Assembly (NCBI GenBank): GCA_945859605.1
Contig: OX243825.1
Coordinates: forward strand, 17,568,548-17,632,547
Length of the DNA stretch: 64,000 nucleotides
Source of the DNA: Lumbricus rubellus
Lineage: Eukaryota > Annelida > Clitellata > Crassiclitellata > Lumbricidae
Direction: 5' to 3'
In this document: positions 51,451 through 59,019 of the stretch, piece by piece
How positions within the stretch are numbered: position 1 is the first letter of the stretch
Layout of the letters: each line of letters begins with the position of its first letter
Translations under genes and position numbers: made by a program
Notes under the pieces: generated by a model
Told to the model about the DNA's origin: nothing
The model's input: only the letters and a program-made list of their open reading frames with translations
The model's database searches: none

Positions 51451-52049
51451 TACAAACAATAGAAGTAAAAGTGAGTACTGAGTAACCTAAGTGATCCGTT
51501 GAATAATTATAATTGTAAATGAAGTCATGACCATGTTTATAAAGATACTTTAAAGACAAACTAATCAGGGCGTATACATAATAAATAAAAGCAAAACAGA
51601 AACGATACTGTAGCTTGCTTTACATTACTAAAATTAATAATAAATACTAAACATAGTCGACGATTATGACTAAGGCATCAAGGATGCAGTAAAAGTGAGT
51701 AAGGATGATTTGTTGCGTAGGCGAGACTAAATGGCGGAAGCGCATGTATTGTATAATATGAAACAAGATACAGGAAGCTGAGATGGAAGGGGGAGAAGAA
51801 GTCTGAAGCAGGGGATGGGTGATGATACATCGTTGGAGGAAGAAGAGGAAAGAATGGGCGGAGAAGGTGAATTAGCCTTCAGTGACCCTCTCCTCTGGTT
51901 GTCAATTAGTCTGCAAGATAACTGGAAGCTAATTATAGTGGAGTGATGAAGGGCATTCAGGAAGTGGAAGATGACCGGAGAAGAGAGGAGGAGGAGGAGG
52001 AGGATAAGAAGGAGGATGAAAAGGAAGTAGAACAGGAATAAGGCATTTG
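51451..52049. other. Host DNA or terminal region of the viral element; boundary unresolved
   Basis: Purine-rich (GAGGAGGAG) sequence at 51780-52040. No terminal inverted repeat can be recognised, because the partner end lies beyond the window. Confidence 0.4.
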
Positions 52050-52185
52050 GCTCATTTGACCAGTACAGCCTTGACCATCGGACAATTTGACCAATATAGC
52101 CTTTACTTTGACTCATTTGACCCATTTGAGCAATACCAGCCTAAAAAATTGAGCGCCTGCACAGTTTGACCAATGTCAGCCTTAC
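52050..52185. repeat. Degenerate TTTGACCAATATAGCCT repeats at the left edge of the viral element
   Basis: Four copies of a 17-19-bp motif (52055, 52086, about 52125, 52164), separated by 25-40 bp. They may belong to the terminal inverted repeat or subterminal region of the Maverick. This is an inference from position only. Confidence 0.5.
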
Positions 52186-52255
52186 TTTTTCAAAATCGAC
52201 GTCTGGCGTAAAAAAATTTCTCTGTCGTAAAAATTTTTTCTCCGGCGTATACAAA

Positions 52256-52570
52256 ATGGACTACTCGATGAAAATTACTGAATTACGAAAAATCGCCGAG
52301 CGGAGCAGCAAGGATGGATATTTTACAAGACGGTGGAAAGCAAAGTTCCTTGCTAAAATTGACGCCCACATCCGCGAATGCTGCGACGATGAATGCCCAT
52401 GTAAGAATCCACGGCCGGATCGTCAACAACGTCCATGCGAGACCATCGTCGTTCGTCGTCGGCGCAATGGCAACTCACCCCCGCGTGATGTTAGTTTGAT
52501 CGACAACGAGATCATCGTCGTTAATTGTCAATGCAATGGCAATTCATGCCTGTGTGATGCAAGAGCGTGA
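52256..52570 (+). CDS. Hypothetical Cys-rich protein at the left end of the Maverick
   Basis: 104 residues from the ATG at 52256, chosen because it sits in the element's usual A-rich start context (TATACAAAATGG). The longer upstream frame lacks this. The N-terminus is basic and helical (MKITELRKIAERSSKDGYFT). The rest has Cys clusters (ECCDDECPCKNP; NCQCNGNSCLCDA) that could bind metal. The C-terminal half is an internal duplication, in which -IVV-x4-NGNS-x4- occurs twice (DNA repeats about 75 bp apart). No family recognised. It converges on the integrase gene, meeting it at a hairpin. Confidence 0.6.
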   Translation: MDYSMKITELRKIAERSSKDGYFTRRWKAKFLAKIDAHIRECCDDECPCKNPRPDRQQRPCETIVVRRRRNGNSPPRDVSLIDNEIIVVNCQCNGNSCLCDARA

Positions 52571-52608
52571 GTGGACTACGACGTAGATACGGGATTACAA
52601 TATCGCAA

Positions 52609-52637
52609 ACGATTTTACACCGTTGGTTTATAATCGT
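52609..52637. terminator. Imperfect hairpin between convergent small ORF and integrase gene
   Basis: ACGATT...AATCGT encloses further pairing up to an ACC-GTT-GGT tip: 11 of 13 positions pair, with a 3-nt loop. It lies 1 bp beyond the integrase stop (52639-52641). Likely a 3'-end signal, by analogy with the perfect hairpin at the other convergent junction. Confidence 0.45.
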
Positions 52638-52638
52638 C

Positions 52639-53574
52639 TCACAATGTCACCAAGTCTTCAGTATCGATCCACGAGTTGAACGAGTCTGGGTAGCCCAACC
52701 ACTTCACGAGACATTTCTTCCCGCGTTTCCTAATCACTTTTTCGATTCTAAATATTTCTTGAGTTGTTTTCTGTAGCTCCTGCTCATAGAATGACCCCTG
52801 TATTTCCTCAGAATTAGAATCAGTGATCTTGTAAGTTGGCGGATCTGTATATTGAACCTGAGATACTACAAAAACCTCCTCTGTCCATCTAGGTATATAT
52901 CCTTTGTCAAAAATGCTCTTCTTCCTAGTTATTCTGACTCGATCGCCGACTGAAAACTTTGGTGTAATAGGCTCCGAAATCTCGTCGCCGTATAAATTCA
53001 TAAATACAGTCTTTTCGTTCACTTTCATACTAGCCTTCGCGGGGGTCATTTTAATGGAGGAATGTCTCGTGTCATTATAATTACTAACCATTTCGTCTAA
53101 TACATCGATATATCTTCTAGTTGAATTAGCGGTAAAGTATTTGAACATCTTCTCTTTCATCGTACGCACCCATCTTTCTACGATGGAACTTTTGCTCTCG
53201 TTTTCGGTAGAATACAACTCGACTAAATTCTTCACATTTTTATTATAAAATTCTTTCCCTTTGTCGCACCAAACTTTGACTGGCTGTCGGCCGCCCCCGA
53301 GTATCTTCACGAACCCATCAGCTGTAGACTTCCCACTCTTGTCATGTAATGGAACGATCCACCCATACTTGGAAAACACATCTATGACGGTCAATAGAAA
53401 TTTCACACCATCATTATCCCTAGCGAAGGCTTGCATGTCGATTAGATCAGCTGCCCAAACCTGGTCAATCCCGCCAACACGGACCCGCCTCGTCCTAAAA
53501 TTTCTCACTACTGGTTTGTGTAATTCATTCGCTAATTGATTAGTCCATTTCAGGTCCTGCTGTAATTCTAGGCT
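52639..53574 (-). CDS. Retroviral-type (rve) integrase with C-terminal chromodomain
   Basis: It inserts the element into host DNA. The catalytic DDE residues are seen in 'VWAADLIDM', 'VKVWCDKGKEF' and 'SSIVERWVRTMKEK'. The second-to-third spacing is 28 residues, shorter than the usual 35 or so, as a subfamily trait or small deletion. An SH3-like segment ('FSVGDRVRIT') and a chromodomain ('FRIEKVIRKRGKK', 'VKWLGYPDSFNSW') follow. The frame is open back to a TAA at 53602-53604, but the first ATG falls after the first catalytic Asp, so there is no usable start. The upstream PLA2 frame overlaps it and meets it at an A7 run in -1 register. The coordinates begin at the first codon after that run. 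Confidence 0.9.
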   Translation of the reverse strand, partial: SLELQQDLKWTNQLANELHKPVVRNFRTRRVRVGGIDQVWAADLIDMQAFARDNDGVKFLLTVIDVFSKYGWIVPLHDKSGKSTADGFVKILGGGRQPVKVWCDKGKEFYNKNVKNLVELYSTENESKSSIVERWVRTMKEKMFKYFTANSTRRYIDVLDEMVSNYNDTRHSSIKMTPAKASMKVNEKTVFMNLYGDEISEPITPKFSVGDRVRITRKKSIFDKGYIPRWTEEVFVVSQVQYTDPPTYKITDSNSEEIQGSFYEQELQKTTQEIFRIEKVIRKRGKKCLVKWLGYPDSFNSWIDTEDLVTL

Positions 53575-54092
53575 TTTTTTAAACCCAGCCCGAGACTCGT
53601 TTTAGCGGATAAAATAGGTTTTACTATCGCCCTCTCTACGCGTTCCCGCAAGCTTGGATTAGGTATATTATTCAACTGGTTTATCATTGCTCTATCAGCG
53701 ACATTCCTAGAAGCCGTATCAGTGTGTTGATTGTATGCCAGGTCATGAACGTATGCCGCACTATCTACCCTGTTTATAGGTTTGCTCCAATCTTTGGGGG
53801 TTTCGTTGGGATTCAGACGCAAATCTAGTCTAGTACCGGGGCCAGTAAACTGATGGCCTGGTAAATGTAATTCGCCCGGAAATTTAGCCCAAGGTAATTT
53901 AATGTTGCTAGTGGCAGCGTTCAGTGAACTAACTAGATCCCCACCTTGCGCAGCAGCGGACGCCTTCACGAATTGAGTTTTTGTTTTCCCGCATACGACG
54001 CAAACACCTCTGAGCATCGATCTCCCATTATTAGCCACGGCGTTCTGCACATCTGTCGTCTGGGTCTGTTTTTTACATTTTACGCAATACAT
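53568..54092 (-). CDS. Zinc-ribbon plus phospholipase A2-domain protein (parvovirus VP1-like PLA2)
   Basis: 174 residues from the ATG at 54092. The longer open frame upstream crosses into the ATPase gene and was rejected. An N-terminal CxxC...CxxC ribbon (C3, C6, C31, C34) precedes a PLA2-like module: 'GPG' calcium-loop-like residues 84-86, the catalytic HD pair at 116-117 in VDSAAYVHDLAY, Y120 and D133. Such domains in parvoviruses help virions breach endosomal membranes; here a similar role is inferred. It is divergent from the ATPase gene with 28 bp between starts. The stop TAG (53568-53570) lies directly after AAAAAAAGCC, overlapping the integrase frame. Confidence 0.82.
   Translation of the reverse strand: MYCVKCKKQTQTTDVQNAVANNGRSMLRGVCVVCGKTKTQFVKASAAAQGGDLVSSLNAATSNIKLPWAKFPGELHLPGHQFTGPGTRLDLRLNPNETPKDWSKPINRVDSAAYVHDLAYNQHTDTASRNVADRAMINQLNNIPNPSLRERVERAIVKPILSAKTSLGLGLKKA
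53573..53583 (-). promoter_or_regulatory. Candidate -1 ribosomal frameshift site (T TTA AAA AAA G)
   Basis: In the PLA2 frame the codons are TTA AAA AAA GCC TAG. Both T_TTA_AAA and A_AAA_AAA satisfy the X_XXY_YYZ slippery pattern. A one-base backward slip would continue into the integrase frame two codons before the PLA2 stop. A simple homopolymer indel, biological or from sequencing, would look the same. Confidence 0.5.
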
Positions 54093-54120
54093 TTCGTTTT
54101 TAATAATATATATTTTTAAA
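54093..54120. promoter_or_regulatory. Divergent promoter between PLA2 and ATPase genes
   Basis: A 28-bp AT-only-type spacer with TATATAT and A-runs next to both ATGs. It must serve two start codons facing away from each other. This is inferred from position and composition. Confidence 0.45.
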
Positions 54121-54909
54121 ATGGAGATTAGAGATATGAGTTGGGGCACAGCGCTCTCGAAAAGATTCAATAATCCGTTGTTACCAAAAAGCATACGTGG
54201 TTTGATAGTTGGGAAATCGGCGTGTGGAAAAACAACGCTTCTTCTCAATCTTTTACTCAGGCCGGACTGGTTGGATTATAATAACTTGCAGGTATTCGGT
54301 ACTTCTCTGTTTCAACCAGAATATCGCATTATTAAAAAAGCATACGAAGAAAAATTGCCGAAAGAAGCGATCGTTCGGCTGTTTGAGCACCGAGATGAAA
54401 TCGTGGGTCTAAATGCGTCGCCAGACCTCGTTATGGAGGAAATGGCAAAAAATTCAGAAGCTAAATCCGATATAATTGCCAAGTTCTTTGAGAGCGCCGA
54501 CGATGTACCAGACCCGAGAGATCTGAGCGCCGAAAAGAAGAACCTGATGATTTTCGATGATCTTCAATTGGAAAAACAGAACAAATGTGAAACGTATTAC
54601 AATCGGGGGAGGCATAGTAATGTAGATTGTTTTTACCTCGCCCAGAATTATTTCAAACTACCGCGCCAAACAATCAGAGAAAATGCGAACTTTATTTGCC
54701 TGTTCAAACAAGACCTGAAAAATTGTAATCATATTTACAACGATCACGTGAGTACAGACATGGCGAAAGATGAATTTAGAAAACTCTGCAAAACAGTATG
54801 GGAACAACCTCATGGTTTCGTGGTTTTAGACCTGACTAGCGACAAGTACAATGGTAAATACCGGTGCGGACTCGACGAATTTTATATAATCGAGGATCCG
54901 CCATTGTAA
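54121..54909 (+). CDS. FtsK/HerA-superfamily DNA-packaging ATPase (A32-like)
   Basis: 262 residues. Walker A VGKSACGKTT (residues 30-39), Walker B NLMIFDD (141-147), and a downstream polar sensor with conserved arginine, 'YLAQNYFKLPR' (172-182). These are hallmarks of the packaging ATPases of Polintons, adintoviruses and large DNA viruses, which pump the genome into preformed capsids. The start ATG follows TTTTTAAA. The stop lies 20 bp before the penton gene. It opens the rightward structural block. Confidence 0.92.
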   Translation: MEIRDMSWGTALSKRFNNPLLPKSIRGLIVGKSACGKTTLLLNLLLRPDWLDYNNLQVFGTSLFQPEYRIIKKAYEEKLPKEAIVRLFEHRDEIVGLNASPDLVMEEMAKNSEAKSDIIAKFFESADDVPDPRDLSAEKKNLMIFDDLQLEKQNKCETYYNRGRHSNVDCFYLAQNYFKLPRQTIRENANFICLFKQDLKNCNHIYNDHVSTDMAKDEFRKLCKTVWEQPHGFVVLDLTSDKYNGKYRCGLDEFYIIEDPPL

Positions 54910-54929
54910 AATTGTATTGTATAGTAAAA

Positions 54930-55727
54930 ATGGAATCATCGCTTCTCAAACAGATATCGGAAAACACGGAAAAGACGGCCTGCAACACGGAACCAAAAAC
55001 ATCATTTTCCATTTTTCTCAGCGAAAAGAGCACACGAATCAGAACGAAGTTTAATCCACTACTCGAACTGGAGAAGAATAAGAAATATGAGATGGCCTTA
55101 GTTGCCCTTGAGACGTACTATTCTTTCCCTAATATCGACGCGACAAACAACGTCTTCAGGTATTCGCCGAATTCCGACACACCGTGGGTAAACATTCAAG
55201 TTCCAGAGGGTTGCTATGAAATAACGGATATCAACGAATATATACAGAGGGTCATGAAGGGGAATGGGCATTACGATGGAGTAAATGGAGAATACTGTAT
55301 CTCAATAGCACCAAACACCAATACGCTGAGGTCTGTGGTAAATATATCAGCAGCAGGCTATATGGTTGACTTTACGTCAAAGAATTTGATCGGAAAGGTT
55401 CTAGGGTTTGACAAATGGATCTATTCGGCTGGATATAATGAATCGGAGGGCCTGGTAAATATAATGAGTGTAAGCAGCCTAAGAGTGACCAGTGACATTA
55501 TCGGGTCTTCGTACACTAACGGAACATCGGAAAACGTGATATATTCTTTTTTCCCAAACGTAGGGCCGGGTTACAAGATTATCGAAGTGCCGCATAATTT
55601 GATATATCTCCCGATTTTGCTATCTACAATTTCAACGATGGAAACGAGGCTCACAGACCAACACGGGAGCCTACTAAATCTTCGGGGTGAAGAATTGGCG
55701 ATTCGATTTCACATCAGAGAAGTTTGA
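54930..55727 (+). CDS. Penton-like minor capsid protein
   Basis: 265 residues from the ATG at 54930 (context ATAGTAAAAATGG). An in-frame start 66 bp upstream inside the ATPase gene was rejected. The pattern 'KYEMALVALETYYSFPNI', 'WVNIQVPEGCYEITDINEYI', 'LIGKVLGFDKWIYSAG' and a C-terminal 'RLTDQHGSLLNLRGEELAIR' fits the minor capsid (penton, single jelly-roll) proteins of Polintons as I remember them. It would form the pentameric vertices. It follows the ATPase directly, as is common in this group. The assignment is by sequence pattern and context; structure was not checked. Confidence 0.75.
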   Translation: MESSLLKQISENTEKTACNTEPKTSFSIFLSEKSTRIRTKFNPLLELEKNKKYEMALVALETYYSFPNIDATNNVFRYSPNSDTPWVNIQVPEGCYEITDINEYIQRVMKGNGHYDGVNGEYCISIAPNTNTLRSVVNISAAGYMVDFTSKNLIGKVLGFDKWIYSAGYNESEGLVNIMSVSSLRVTSDIIGSSYTNGTSENVIYSFFPNVGPGYKIIEVPHNLIYLPILLSTISTMETRLTDQHGSLLNLRGEELAIRFHIREV

Positions 55728-55751
55728 AAGTTTTTGTAATTTATTAGTAAA

Positions 55752-56348
55752 ATGAATCGTTACATGGGCGTAAAAGTTAATATTTCAGAAGCGCAACAAG
55801 ACAAAATTAAAAGATCACTTGAAGCGGGGGCCGGCGTGAGTATCAAACTATCGCACGATGATTTGAATGGCGAACACGTTTTGGCTCTCACCCAGGCGCA
55901 AATCAATAAAATGGCAGCGGCCTACCAAAAAGGAACTGGCATGATTATTAAAATGAGTAAAACGCAATTGGAGCACAACAAGAAAGTCGAAGGTGGATTC
56001 ATAGGCGCCATACTTCCGTTTCTAGCGACCGCGGGACGGTTCCTTCTTGGTAGCGTACTACCTAGTTTAGCACAGGGCGCATTAGGTGGGTTAGGTGCTG
56101 CGGCTGGATCGAAACTTGTCGATAAAATCAGCGGTTCGGGCGTAATGTATGTCAAGAAAGGTGACATAGCGTGCAAAATAAGAGCGGCCGGTTCTGGTTT
56201 GTACTTGTCTCCGTGGCAAAAAGGCGCATCGATAATGGGAACCGGGCTTTACATGAAAACAGGGTCGGGCTATGTGAGTGGCGATGGACTTTTGCTCGGC
56301 CCCAACTCGCCGTTTCGAAACATTCCGATTCTCGGCATGATATTATAA
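55752..56348 (+). CDS. Virion-associated protein with Gly/Ala-rich hydrophobic segment (putative membrane-active or pX/pVI-like)
   Basis: 198 residues. The N-terminal 75 residues are two copies of an internal repeat (VNISEAQQDKIK... / LALTQAQINKM..., each ending in G-x-G-V/M-x-IK-x-S). A hydrophobic Gly/Ala/Leu stretch (81-122, GGFIGAILPFLATAGRFLLG) follows, then a Gly-rich tail with 'GSGLYLSPWQKG'. The pattern recurs in Polinton/adintovirus genomes and is usually compared with small adenoviral core or membrane-lytic proteins, but the function is inferred. Start context ATTAGTAAAATG; 24 bp after the penton stop. Confidence 0.55.
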   Translation: MNRYMGVKVNISEAQQDKIKRSLEAGAGVSIKLSHDDLNGEHVLALTQAQINKMAAAYQKGTGMIIKMSKTQLEHNKKVEGGFIGAILPFLATAGRFLLGSVLPSLAQGALGGLGAAAGSKLVDKISGSGVMYVKKGDIACKIRAAGSGLYLSPWQKGASIMGTGLYMKTGSGYVSGDGLLLGPNSPFRNIPILGMIL

Positions 56349-56363
56349 ATTATCATATGTAAA

Positions 56364-56765
56364 ATGTCGAGACCAATACACAAATTTGGAACTAAACCAA
56401 CTAGACCGGTAGAGGTTAGAACGCAGCCCGTTTCAGTCTTTTGGAAGATTACGAGCGGTGTTACTCACACCCCAAATAGACAACTGGGGGGTAAGCGATG
56501 GGAGATTTTTGCGCAAAATGATATCACGATACAACCAAAGGCGGCAAATACGCTAAGGCTTGGACTCGGTGTAGAAATGTCGGCGGGACTTTGTCTCGTT
56601 TCCCTCAGACAGAGTATCAAGGAACGGCGCTGCAGCTTACTAGACGGAGTGATTTCAGAAGATGTGGTTGTTGATGATATCATAGTTTCCATTCAAAACA
56701 ACTCCGATTCGGCGGTAACTATAAACCAAGGAGATTCGCTATGTTTTGTAAATTATCAGCAGTAA
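56364..56765 (+). CDS. Small beta-barrel protein with dUTPase-like C-terminus, catalytic residues not conserved
   Basis: 133 residues. The C-terminal half reads like a trimeric dUTPase: a 'RLGLGVEMSAGLCLV' strand pair, then LLDGVISEDVVVDDIIVSIQ and an 'INQGDSLCFV' ending that parallels the G-V-I-D-x-D-Y-R-G-E and GDRIAQ motifs. The catalytic Asp of GVID is replaced (GVIS), and the Arg-Ser and C-terminal Phe motifs are absent. It is therefore probably a structural or binding protein using the fold, not an enzyme. It sits in the capsid block. Confidence in the fold is modest. Confidence 0.5.
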   Translation: MSRPIHKFGTKPTRPVEVRTQPVSVFWKITSGVTHTPNRQLGGKRWEIFAQNDITIQPKAANTLRLGLGVEMSAGLCLVSLRQSIKERRCSLLDGVISEDVVVDDIIVSIQNNSDSAVTINQGDSLCFVNYQQ

Positions 56766-56793
56766 AAAATATATATTGCTAATAAATAAAAGA

Positions 56794-57444
56794 ATGGAAT
56801 ACGAAGGCATCAAACTCTATCCGAACCTAACAAATATAACACCCTCTGCGCCAGAAGGTGAAATACAAATAGCCGCAGGGTCTGCGCAAACGTACCGACT
56901 TCAAAAGATTAGCGAAATCAAAAAGGAGATCGAGCAAGAACGAGACAAAAGAGCAGCGTTGAGTAAAAAGTACCATAGAAGTGTGAGCGTAATCGGCGTA
57001 GTAGACAACGTCCTCATAGCGGTCACGATGGGGCTCGGAATTTCGGGAATCGGTGTATTGTCCACCATAATTGCGACCCCCATCGCTATTGCTATGGAAG
57101 GGACGGCGCTAGGTGCGGGGCTATTGAGTATAATTGGCGGTCGAATCTGTAAAAAGCTCGCCCTGAAGGCGGAGAAGCATGAAAAGATCAAAACGCTAGC
57201 TGACGCGAAGCTCAACACGATCAGCGACCATATTTCAAAAGCGCTCGTGGATGATCACATTTCAGATGAGGAATATTCTCTGATTCTAGGCGAGATTGAA
57301 AAATTCAATGGCATGAAAGAAGAAATCAAAAGTAAGTCGAAAGTTGCGGCGGCCGCGATGGACGAGGAAGAGAGGAAGTCAGGCAGTCCTTTCAAAGCAT
57401 GTTTGAGAAAAATACCGAATCTAGTAGAAAGACGACTAACGTGA
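56794..57444 (+). CDS. Coiled-coil protein with two hydrophobic segments
   Basis: 216 residues from the ATG at 56794, preceded by AATAAATAAAAGA. A six-codon upstream extension was not used. A charged coiled coil (about 36-60, ISEIKKEIEQERDKRAALSK) is followed by hydrophobic, Gly-rich segments (64-92 and 93-116), then a long helical region (120-190, 'AKLNTISDHISKAL', 'ISDEEYSLILGEIEKFNGMK') and a basic tail. Similar proteins recur in invertebrate Polinton-like loci as I remember them. No function is known to me; a virion membrane or scaffold protein is a guess. Confidence 0.6.
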   Translation: MEYEGIKLYPNLTNITPSAPEGEIQIAAGSAQTYRLQKISEIKKEIEQERDKRAALSKKYHRSVSVIGVVDNVLIAVTMGLGISGIGVLSTIIATPIAIAMEGTALGAGLLSIIGGRICKKLALKAEKHEKIKTLADAKLNTISDHISKALVDDHISDEEYSLILGEIEKFNGMKEEIKSKSKVAAAAMDEEERKSGSPFKACLRKIPNLVERRLT

Positions 57445-57622
57445 ACATGTATGAAATCATGTAGAGTTTTGTAGACCTATGTAGGCCTATGTCGCTATGT
57501 CTGAAAATACGTCTAACTTGTGTTTTTACACATGTCGAAAAACATGTAGAAAAACACGTCTAGAAACACGTCGGAAAACATGTCAAAAAACACATCGTAA
57601 AACATTAATTATTTTATTAAAA
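57445..57622. promoter_or_regulatory. Longest spacer of the capsid block, with ACATGTCGAAAA-type repeats
   Basis: 178 bp, versus 11-28 bp for other spacers. Its second half holds six imperfect 13-14-bp repeats (ACATGTCGAAAA, ACATGTAGAAAA, ACACGTCTAGAA, ACACGTCGGAAA, ACATGTCAAAAA, ACACATCGTAAA). It also contains TAGGCCTA and a TGTGTTTTTACACA mini-hairpin. Possible promoter or replication element for the downstream genes. The frame stays open through it, but the CRKT-type translation looks like repeat, not protein. Confidence 0.5.
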
Positions 57623-58531
57623 ATGTCGTTTCTAAAGATAGATGACCCAGCGAAAAGAAATTTCATAGTCGAAGAGTTTCTGAAATCCAAGAAGAATATT
57701 CAGCAGAACTTTTTATCGGAGAGATTGGGGGATTCAGGACTGCAACAAGATTTAACCAAGCTGTACAAGCCTATCGTCGATTCGCAATCCGCAATTTCTA
57801 AAGAGCAGAATGACCTACTATCCGCCATCAAAGAAAACTCGGTAGCTACTACAAACGCACTACAGACGCTACCCGCTTCGTTGAAGATTCAATTTCCTCA
57901 GTATCCCTCGATAGAAGCGTATAGCGACGATCCAACTGAGGATATTAGAACTTTAGAATTAGGTGATGTGGCAACCAAGTACCTTCATCAATACGCCTCC
58001 GATAGAAAAATCGTAGACACGACGTTCGGAATACGATCAAAAAATGGGCAATTCTACATCGGTGACACTCCAATTTTTATTCAAGGAGATGATGTGACGG
58101 TTGGAAATAAGACGTATAGCGGAACACCTGGGCTTTGGGAATTGTTGACGATGAAACAGCCGAACACGTCGATATACGATAATAATGATAGAGACGATTA
58201 CGCCGAGATTCTACTCGCGACGGATGCGATCAGAACGCCAAAAAATCCTAACAAACCGAAAGCATCTGGGAGCGTCAAATATAGAGAAATTATCAAACCG
58301 ATATGGGAAAAGAGGACTCGTAATACACCGACAGCGGGCAAAGGCGTGGGTGGTGTAATCGTTATTTCTGAAGATCCAAACGTATTAGCGAAACAGCTGG
58401 AGCTGAGATTACAAAGTTTCAAAGCAGGCAATACCGGCGTGAGAAACGAGATCGTGGCGATGTGCGACGCGTTATTGAGGCAGGAAGCGCTGAGTAAAGA
58501 TGCTTACAAAAATATAATGTCGGCATTGTAA
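57623..58531 (+). CDS. Conserved Polinton protein of unknown function (DUF8207-like)
   Basis: 302 residues from the ATG at 57623 (context TTATTAAAAATG). A 42-codon in-frame extension through the spacer repeats was rejected. Recognisable parts are a helical N-terminus ('DSQSAISKEQNDLLSAIKEN') and a compact core 'TTFGIRSKNGQFYIGDTPIF' ... 'YSGTPGLWELLTMKQP'. A basic segment follows ('KYREIIKPIWEKRTRN'). The core resembles what I remember of the DUF8207 family from animal genomes; this is unverified. Its location next to the capsid genes suggests a virion or assembly role. Confidence 0.65.
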   Translation: MSFLKIDDPAKRNFIVEEFLKSKKNIQQNFLSERLGDSGLQQDLTKLYKPIVDSQSAISKEQNDLLSAIKENSVATTNALQTLPASLKIQFPQYPSIEAYSDDPTEDIRTLELGDVATKYLHQYASDRKIVDTTFGIRSKNGQFYIGDTPIFIQGDDVTVGNKTYSGTPGLWELLTMKQPNTSIYDNNDRDDYAEILLATDAIRTPKNPNKPKASGSVKYREIIKPIWEKRTRNTPTAGKGVGGVIVISEDPNVLAKQLELRLQSFKAGNTGVRNEIVAMCDALLRQEALSKDAYKNIMSAL

Positions 58532-58543
58532 AATGCAGAAAAA

Positions 58544-58993
58544 ATGCAGGTCATTAATAGAAGGAGGTATAGGAAACAATACGTTATCGGAGGATCGGGA
58601 ATATTCGATACAATTTCGGGATTTTTCAAACGACTAGTAACGTCGAACGCCGCCAAACAATTAGCAACGACTGCTCTCAGCGCGAGTAAAGACGTGGCGA
58701 AAGAAATTGGGAAAAAGGCCATCGATGTTGGGAAAACAACTGCAATCGACGCTGGCAAACGATTAGTGGACAAAGCAGTGGCCAAACTGTTTACTCCTGC
58801 TCCTACTCCCGCCTCCAAGAAAATTACGCCGGAAACTAGACAAATTTTAGACCGGCTGAGTGGCGTCGGGTCGAGCCCAAATATCTCGAATATTAACAAT
58901 CTGATGATGGGGGATGGTCTGAAGAAGAACGACGTCATGTCGATACAAGATTTAGTACGCTCGCTAAACGGCGCCGGAATGAAGGTCGCGTAA
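58544..58993 (+). CDS. Small basic virion protein, pX/pVI-like candidate
   Basis: 149 residues. A basic start (MQVINRRRYRKQYVIGGSGI) is followed by an amphipathic helix ('FDTISGFFKRLVTS') and a long Ala/Lys/Gly helix ('AKEIGKKAIDVGKTTAIDAGKR'), as in the small core or lytic proteins encoded beside Polinton capsid genes. An out-of-frame ATG at 58533, in the element's typical GTAAAATG context, precedes the start and opens a short overlapping frame, so initiation may be by leaky scanning. It follows the previous stop by 12 bp. Confidence 0.55.
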   Translation: MQVINRRRYRKQYVIGGSGIFDTISGFFKRLVTSNAAKQLATTALSASKDVAKEIGKKAIDVGKTTAIDAGKRLVDKAVAKLFTPAPTPASKKITPETRQILDRLSGVGSSPNISNINNLMMGDGLKKNDVMSIQDLVRSLNGAGMKVA

Positions 58994-59019
58994 AAAAATA
59001 TTATCGCGTAGTAGTAAAA

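Noticed and set aside
52639..53508. Integrase starting at a GTG at 53508
   Set aside because: Non-ATG start is unlikely in an animal virus-like element, and family-like sequence (NELHKPV) continues upstream in frame.
53568..54248. PLA2 protein extended 52 residues upstream
   Set aside because: The extension runs antisense through the ATPase start, while the ATG at 54092 begins exactly at the zinc ribbon.
57497..57622. 42-residue N-terminal extension of the DUF8207-like protein
   Set aside because: It translates spacer repeats into CRKT-type residues; the ATG at 57623 has the element's normal start context.
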